DNA of 10,062 bases from contig CAYWQL010000039.1 of NCBI GenBank assembly GCA_964460755.1, positions 1 through 10,062 of the forward strand, read 5' to 3'. Under the pieces are notes generated by a model that did not search any database, was not told the DNA's origin, and saw nothing but the letters and a program-made list of their open reading frames with translations. The position numbers were made by a program, and so were the translations under genes. This document shows positions 6,189 through 10,062 of this stretch, in pieces. The DNA is from JAYFNU01 sp964460755. Lineage in GTDB: Bacteria > Bacillota > Clostridia > Oscillospirales > Ruminococcaceae. Each line of letters begins with the position of its first letter. Position 1 is the first letter of the stretch.

Positions 6189-6205
6189 ATGCTGTCCCTT
6201 CTTCG

Positions 6206-7405
6206 CTACGCGCTGACCTTAGCCGCCTTGCGGTTAGAGACAACGTCGAAGATAACGGCGATAAGAAGCACCAAGCCCTTAACGACCTTCTGATAGTTGG
6301 AGTCAATTCCGATAATGTTCATGCCGAGGTTAAGGACACCCATGAGGATAGCGCCGATAACCGCGCCGCTTACCTTGCCAACGCCGCCGTATGCCGACGC
6401 GCCGCCGATGAAGCAAGCGCCGATGGCGTCCATTTCATAGCTCGTACCGGACTGGGGGTTCGCCGACGTGAAACGCGCGACAACAACCATAGCCGCGATT
6501 GCGCTGAGGAGTCCCATATTGGTGTAAGCCGCGAAATAGATGTTGTTGGTATTGATACCCGAAAGCTTTGTCGCCTTTTCGTTTCCGCCCAAGGCGTAGA
6601 AATGACGTCCAAAGGTGGTCTTAGAGGTGATATAAGCATAAATTGTGATTATAACGCCGAGCCAAAGAAGAATGTAAGGAATGCCCTTATAATGTGCCAA
6701 CTGATAAACAACCGCCATAACCGCGACGCTTATCACGCCGACGCGCGCATACATACTAAAAGCGTTCTCTGTCTTATATCCCTTTTTCTTTTTGTTAATA
6801 TTGCCGATTATTGAAGCAATTATGAAAACCGCACAGGCAATCGCGCCGAAGGCGATTGCGGAATAGCGAACGCCGTCCGCTCCGCTGTCAAGTCCCGGGA
6901 TAAACAGATAATCGTTAAACAGCGCAAGATACTCTTCGGGGAAGCCCGAAATCGTAAGTCCGCCGAGCATTGCCTGAGCAAGACCTCTGAAAAGAAGCAT
7001 TCCGGCAAGTGTAACGATGAACGGGGGGATTCTGACATAGGCTATCCAGAAGCCCTGCCACGCGCCGATAAGTAAACCGATGAGCAGGCATATGCCCATA
7101 ACAAGATACATATTTAAGTGAAGCTGTGCCATAAGTACGCCGCAGACCGCGCCGACAAGACACACGACCGAGCCGACAGAAAGGTCGATGTTACCGCCTG
7201 TGAGAATACATAAAAGCATTCCGACAGCAAGGATAACGACGTAGGAGTTCTGCATAATCAGGTTGTTGATGTTCTGGGGTAAAATCATCTTTCCGCCCGA
7301 TTCAATCGTGAAGAATATGTAGACTAAAACAAGCGCGATGACCATGGTATTTTTAAGCAGGAAGCCCTTGGCTTTGTCAAGGGATAAGCTTTTTTTATTT
7401 TGCAT
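6206..7405 (-). CDS. mmsB: Multiple-monosaccharide ABC transporter permease
   Basis: This is the membrane subunit of a ribose/xylose-type (CUT2) sugar importer, 399 residues, the usual size for the GguB/MmsB/XylH group. It is strongly hydrophobic with about ten predicted membrane helices. The first is near residues 19-35, and others fall around 55-70, 77-93, 99-117, 127-140, 183-203, 222-236, 243-260, 290-310 and 345-365. The hallmark GNIDLSVGSV is at 71-80. The cytoplasmic coupling loop TTFGRHFYALGGNEKA (263-278) should contact the ATPase, and EMDAIGACFIGGAS at 324-337 is a further family block. Its ATG overlaps the end of mmsA by 11 bp, and its AAGGAG site lies inside mmsA, which indicates translational coupling and equal subunit supply. 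It probably works with MmsA and the ChvE-like binding protein to import xylose, arabinose, galactose or glucose. The exact range cannot be read from sequence. Confidence 0.95.
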   Translation of the reverse strand: MQNKKSLSLDKAKGFLLKNTMVIALVLVYIFFTIESGGKMILPQNINNLIMQNSYVVILAVGMLLCILTGGNIDLSVGSVVCLVGAVCGVLMAQLHLNMYLVMGICLLIGLLIGAWQGFWIAYVRIPPFIVTLAGMLLFRGLAQAMLGGLTISGFPEEYLALFNDYLFIPGLDSGADGVRYSAIAFGAIACAVFIIASIIGNINKKKKGYKTENAFSMYARVGVISVAVMAVVYQLAHYKGIPYILLWLGVIITIYAYITSKTTFGRHFYALGGNEKATKLSGINTNNIYFAAYTNMGLLSAIAAMVVVARFTSANPQSGTSYEMDAIGACFIGGASAYGGVGKVSGAVIGAILMGVLNLGMNIIGIDSNYQKVVKGLVLLIAVIFDVVSNRKAAKVSA

Positions 7406-8948
7406 CGTTTTCTTCTCCTTTACTTGATAACAGGATTTTTGACAGGATTATCTCCTGCGTCGCGTCCTTCGCTTGGAGCTCCGCGACCATTTTGCCCTCG
7501 TTCATAACGTATATGCGGTCGCACATACCAAGAATTTCAGGCATCTCGGACGAGATGAACACTACCGCTTTGCCCTGCGCGACAAGGTCGTTTATTATAC
7601 AGTAAATTTCATATTTCGCGCCAACGTCAATTCCGCGCGTCGGCTCATCCATCATAAGAATGTCGGGGTCGGCGAACATCCACTTCGCAAGAAGAACCTT
7701 TTGTTGGTTTCCGCCCGAAAGGTTTCCGACGTTCTGCTCAACCGTAGGACACTTTGTGCCGAGCTTCTCTTTAAAATCGACCGCGACCTTGTATTCATAG
7801 TCGTTATCAATGATGTTGTGCTTGCTTATCTTGTCAAGACGTGCAAGCGTCGTGTTGATTTTTACGGGGTTAGAAAGAATAAGTCCGTTGCCTTTTCTGT
7901 CCTCGGTAACATAAGCGAGCCCGTGTTTAATGGCGTCCTTTTCATTCTTGAGGTGGACTTCCTCGCCATTTATCTTCATAACGCCGCTGATATCCGTGCC
8001 ATAGCTTTTTCCGAAAAGGCTCATAGCAAACTCGGTTCTTCCCGCGCCCATAAGACCCGAAATACCGATAACCTCGCCCTTGCGAACCTTGATGGAAACG
8101 TCGTCGACGACCTTGCGTCCCGCGTATTTTTCGTGATAAACGGTCCAGTTGTCGACCTCGAGCATAACCTCGCCGTCGGTTTTACGTTCTCTTTCAGGAA
8201 AACGGTTGGTAAGCTCGCGTCCTACCATTCCTTTAATTATTCTCGCTTCGTCAATTTTGTTTTTCCTGCTGTCAAGCGTTTCGATTGTCGCGCCGTCGCG
8301 AAGAATTGTTATCGTGTCGGCAACGTATGCGATTTCGTTGAGCTTGTGGGAAATAAGTATTGACGTAATTCCCTGATTTTTAAATTCAAGAAGCAAATCG
8401 AGAAGCTTCTTCGAGTCCTCCTCGTTAAGCGATGCCGTCGGCTCATCGAGAATTAAAAGCTTAACATTCTTTGCAAACGCCTTAGCGATTTCAACAAGCT
8501 GCTGCTTGCCGACGCCGATGTCCTTAATGAGGGTGTGGGACGATTCCTTAAGTCCGACCTTCGCGAGAAGCTTATCCGCTTCATCGTAGGTTGCGTCCCA
8601 ATCGATTGCCGCCGCGCTTCCGCGCTCGTTGCCAAGGAACATATTCTCGCCTATGGACAAAAAGGGAACAAGCGCCAGCTCCTGATGAATAATAACTATT
8701 CCCCTGCTTTCGCTGTCCTTTATTTTCGTGAACTTGCAAAGCTTTCCGTTATAGTATATTTCGCCTTGATAGGTTCCATAGCCGTATATTCCCGAAAGCA
8801 CGTTCATCAACGTGGATTTTCCCGCTCCGTTTTCACCGACAAGCGCGTGTATCTCGCCTCTTTCAACATTAAAAGTAACGTTGTCCAGAGCCTTGACGCC
8901 GGGAAATTCCTTGGTGATGTTTTTCATCTCTAAAATATAATCAGCCAA
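7395..8948 (-). CDS. mmsA: Multiple-monosaccharide ABC transporter ATPase (TTG start)
   Basis: This 517-residue double-domain ATPase energises a CUT2 sugar importer, like XylG, MglA and GguA. Domain 1 has Walker A GENGAGKST (38-46), Q-loop HQE (88-90), a degenerate signature VGKQQ (146-150), Walker B LLILDEP (164-170) and H201. Domain 2 has a degenerate Walker A, GLMGAGRTE (298-306, Lys replaced by Arg), a canonical signature LSGGNQQ (410-416) and Walker B ILMMDEP (430-436). This asymmetry is normal for the family. The start chosen is TTG at 8948, giving MADYILEMKNITKEFPG, with AAGGAGGAG at 8957-8965 upstream. The only longer ATG start (9011) would add 21 unrelated residues encoded by the structured intercistronic region. 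The next internal ATG (8924, before KNITKEF) lacks a ribosome-binding site. The gene overlaps mmsB by 11 bp and follows chvE by 161 bp. Confidence 0.95.
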   Translation of the reverse strand: MADYILEMKNITKEFPGVKALDNVTFNVERGEIHALVGENGAGKSTLMNVLSGIYGYGTYQGEIYYNGKLCKFTKIKDSESRGIVIIHQELALVPFLSIGENMFLGNERGSAAAIDWDATYDEADKLLAKVGLKESSHTLIKDIGVGKQQLVEIAKAFAKNVKLLILDEPTASLNEEDSKKLLDLLLEFKNQGITSILISHKLNEIAYVADTITILRDGATIETLDSRKNKIDEARIIKGMVGRELTNRFPERERKTDGEVMLEVDNWTVYHEKYAGRKVVDDVSIKVRKGEVIGISGLMGAGRTEFAMSLFGKSYGTDISGVMKINGEEVHLKNEKDAIKHGLAYVTEDRKGNGLILSNPVKINTTLARLDKISKHNIIDNDYEYKVAVDFKEKLGTKCPTVEQNVGNLSGGNQQKVLLAKWMFADPDILMMDEPTRGIDVGAKYEIYCIINDLVAQGKAVVFISSEMPEILGMCDRIYVMNEGKMVAELQAKDATQEIILSKILLSSKGEENDAK

Positions 8949-8970
8949 AAGTAGTGCTCCTCCTTCCGTA

Positions 8971-9050
8971 TTAAATCGCTTCTCATTCAGTTGAGTCGGG
9001 GCAAGGCTCATATAGTCTTGCCACTACGCACCTGAATGACGCGATTTTAA
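8971..9050 (-). ncRNA. Nested stem-loop RNA element between chvE and mmsA
   Basis: About 80 bases can fold into one long interrupted hairpin. The outer stem is AAATCGC (8973-8979) with GCGATTT (9041-9047). A small internal loop leads to CATTCAG (8984-8990) with CTGAATG (9032-9038). A larger internal loop leads to GGCAAGGCT (9000-9008) with AGTCTTGCC (9014-9022), closed by a CATAT loop and containing one G-T pair. Three stems in register over such a short stretch are unlikely by chance. The element sits in the operon mRNA just ahead of the mmsA ribosome-binding site (8957-8965). It could be an mRNA-stabilising or processing structure, or a control element for mmsA translation. It matches no known riboswitch that I recognise. 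Only the fold, not the function, is supported. Confidence 0.5.
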
Positions 9051-9051
9051 A

Positions 9052-9082
9052 TGTGGGCGGGCGTTTTACCGCTCCGCCCACA
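9052..9082 (-). terminator. Intra-operon hairpin after chvE, possible partial terminator
   Basis: A 9-bp stem, TGTGGGCGG (9052-9060) with CCGCCCACA (9074-9082), can extend by three more pairs (GCG 9061-9063, CGC 9070-9072) across a single bulged base. It lies about 28 bases after the chvE stop. On the minus strand it is followed by TTTAAAAT, an interrupted and weak T-run. Such hairpins after the binding-protein gene of sugar importers commonly stop some transcripts or protect the upstream message, so that binding protein exceeds membrane subunits. That role is inferred here from position and sequence. Confidence 0.65.
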
Positions 9083-9109
9083 CTTGTCTTAGAAAATGAC
9101 TTAAGCTAA

Positions 9110-10062
9110 TTACGCAAGCTGGTCTGCTGTATAATAACCAGAATCTACAAGGAGTTCTTTGTAGTTATTGATGTCAGCAAATACAGGTTTGCAAAGGAAA
9201 GTCTTGATGATGCCAGTGCCGTTGTCGTAATCAGTTGTGTTGTTAACGTCAACTGTTTCGCCAGCGAGAATCTGGTTAACCATCTTAACTGTCTGCTCAG
9301 CAAGAGTACGAGTATCCTTGAATATGGACATCGACTGTGTGCCGGCAAGAATGTTCTTAACGCTTACGATATCGCAGTCCTGACCGGTAACAACAGGAGC
9401 ATCACCCTTATAAGAGCTTGCAAGAGCCGTTACAACGCCCTGAGCTGTGGAGTCGTTCGAGCAAAGCCATGCATCAAGCTTTGTGCCGTCGGCATAGTTG
9501 GAAGCGAGGATAGCTTCGGCGCGAGCCTGAGCTGTTTCAGACGACCAAGCCGCTGTCGCAACATCGGCAAACTTTGTCTGGCCAGACTTTACTGTAAGAG
9601 TGCCATTGTCGATGTACTTCTGAAGAACATCAACAGCGCCCTGATAGAAGTAAAGAGCATTGTTGTCGCCGGGGTCTCCGCCGGTGAACTCGATGTTGTA
9701 GCTGCCGCCGTCGGCAAGCTTAAGAGCGGATTCAACGTACTCGCCCTGAATCGTACCAACCATGTAGTTGTCGAATGTAGCATAGTAGCTAACCGCGTCG
9801 GTTTCCATAAGAAGACGGTCATAAGCGATAACAGGAATGTTGCCTTCCTTAGCTGTCGCAAGAACCGCGCCGAGGGAGTTGCCTTCGATAGCCGCGATAA
9901 CGAGAACGTCATCACCGGAAGCTATCATGTTCTCAACCTGAGAAACCTGTGTAGCAACGTCGTTGTTTGCATACTGAAGGTCTACATTGTAGCCAGCAGC
10001 TTCAAACTTCTCCTTCATGTTGGCGCCGTCCTGGTTCCAACGCTGAAGGTCCTGTGTCGGCA
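9110..10062 (-). CDS. chvE: Sugar-binding protein of the monosaccharide ABC transporter (N-terminus outside window)
   Basis: This is the extracellular receptor of the importer, a lipoprotein in Gram-positives. It belongs to the periplasmic-binding type 1 fold of the ChvE/XylF group, whose members bind aldoses such as xylose, arabinose, galactose or glucose. The frame is open to the right edge. About 316 complete codons are visible, beginning PTQDLQRWNQDGANMKEKF, and the signal peptide and lipobox lie outside the window. Family blocks are LQRWNQDG, QVENMIASG, VIAAIEG, IPVIAYDRL, GEYVES, EFTGGDPGDNNA, WLCSNDSTAQG and VTGQDCD, and the C-terminus around GIIKTFLCKPV matches the group. Codons such as GCT, GTT and ACA look more frequent than in the kinase or xylA, consistent with high expression. 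It is the first visible gene of the operon. An internal ATG at 10018 is not the start, since conserved sequence continues upstream of it. Confidence 0.93.
   Translation of the reverse strand, partial: PTQDLQRWNQDGANMKEKFEAAGYNVDLQYANNDVATQVSQVENMIASGDDVLVIAAIEGNSLGAVLATAKEGNIPVIAYDRLLMETDAVSYYATFDNYMVGTIQGEYVESALKLADGGSYNIEFTGGDPGDNNALYFYQGAVDVLQKYIDNGTLTVKSGQTKFADVATAAWSSETAQARAEAILASNYADGTKLDAWLCSNDSTAQGVVTALASSYKGDAPVVTGQDCDIVSVKNILAGTQSMSIFKDTRTLAEQTVKMVNQILAGETVDVNNTTDYDNGTGIIKTFLCKPVFADINNYKELLVDSGYYTADQLA

Noticed and set aside
7473..8363. A 296-codon open frame on the plus strand opposite mmsA
   Set aside because: It is antisense to a fully conserved ABC ATPase, has no plausible start signal or family features, and is a codon-bias shadow.

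Overview
The window looks like a sugar-catabolism region of a Gram-positive anaerobe of the class Clostridia, probably a gut or rumen Oscillospiraceae/Lachnospiraceae type. The reasons are strong GGAGG ribosome-binding sites, sigma-A style promoters (several with a TGn extended -10), compact rho-independent terminators, a clostridial-type 439-residue xylose isomerase and a ChvE/MmsAB sugar transporter. Species cannot be named from sequence alone. All genes are on the minus strand except one cytosolic glycoside hydrolase.

Left part (1-2553, minus strand). araA (L-arabinose isomerase) has its own promoter and an AraR-like operator in its leader. A pair of 13-bp direct repeats lies further upstream. 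Two compact hairpins lie downstream of araA at the window edge. Upstream of araA is a two-gene unit: a nitroreductase-family flavoprotein followed 17 bp later by a 59-codon gene for a charged SHOCT-like miniprotein.

Middle part (2554-4868). A 162-bp divergent promoter region separates the nitroreductase from a plus-strand GH5-like glycosidase (2716-3744) that has no signal peptide. A strong hairpin terminator lies between this gene and the convergent PfkB-family sugar kinase (3800-4750, minus). The kinase has its own extended -10 promoter, placed directly after the terminator of xylA.

Right part (4869-10062, minus strand). This is one apparent operon, read from the right edge inward: sugar-binding protein chvE (N-terminus outside the window), a 161-bp highly structured intercistronic region, ATPase mmsA (TTG start), permease mmsB (11-bp overlap) and xylA (17-bp gap), closed by a terminator. 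The likely logic is uptake of pentoses or other monosaccharides by ChvE-MmsAB, followed by isomerisation of xylose to xylulose by XylA and of arabinose to ribulose by AraA. The GH5 enzyme may supply sugars from imported oligosaccharides, and the PfkB kinase may phosphorylate fructose or another ketose. No FGGY xylulokinase or ribulokinase lies in the window.

I see no defence system, CRISPR array, tRNA or rRNA, and no recognisable transposase. The least ordinary items are the nested RNA structure between chvE and mmsA, the unlisted miniprotein gene and the regulatory repeats upstream of araA.
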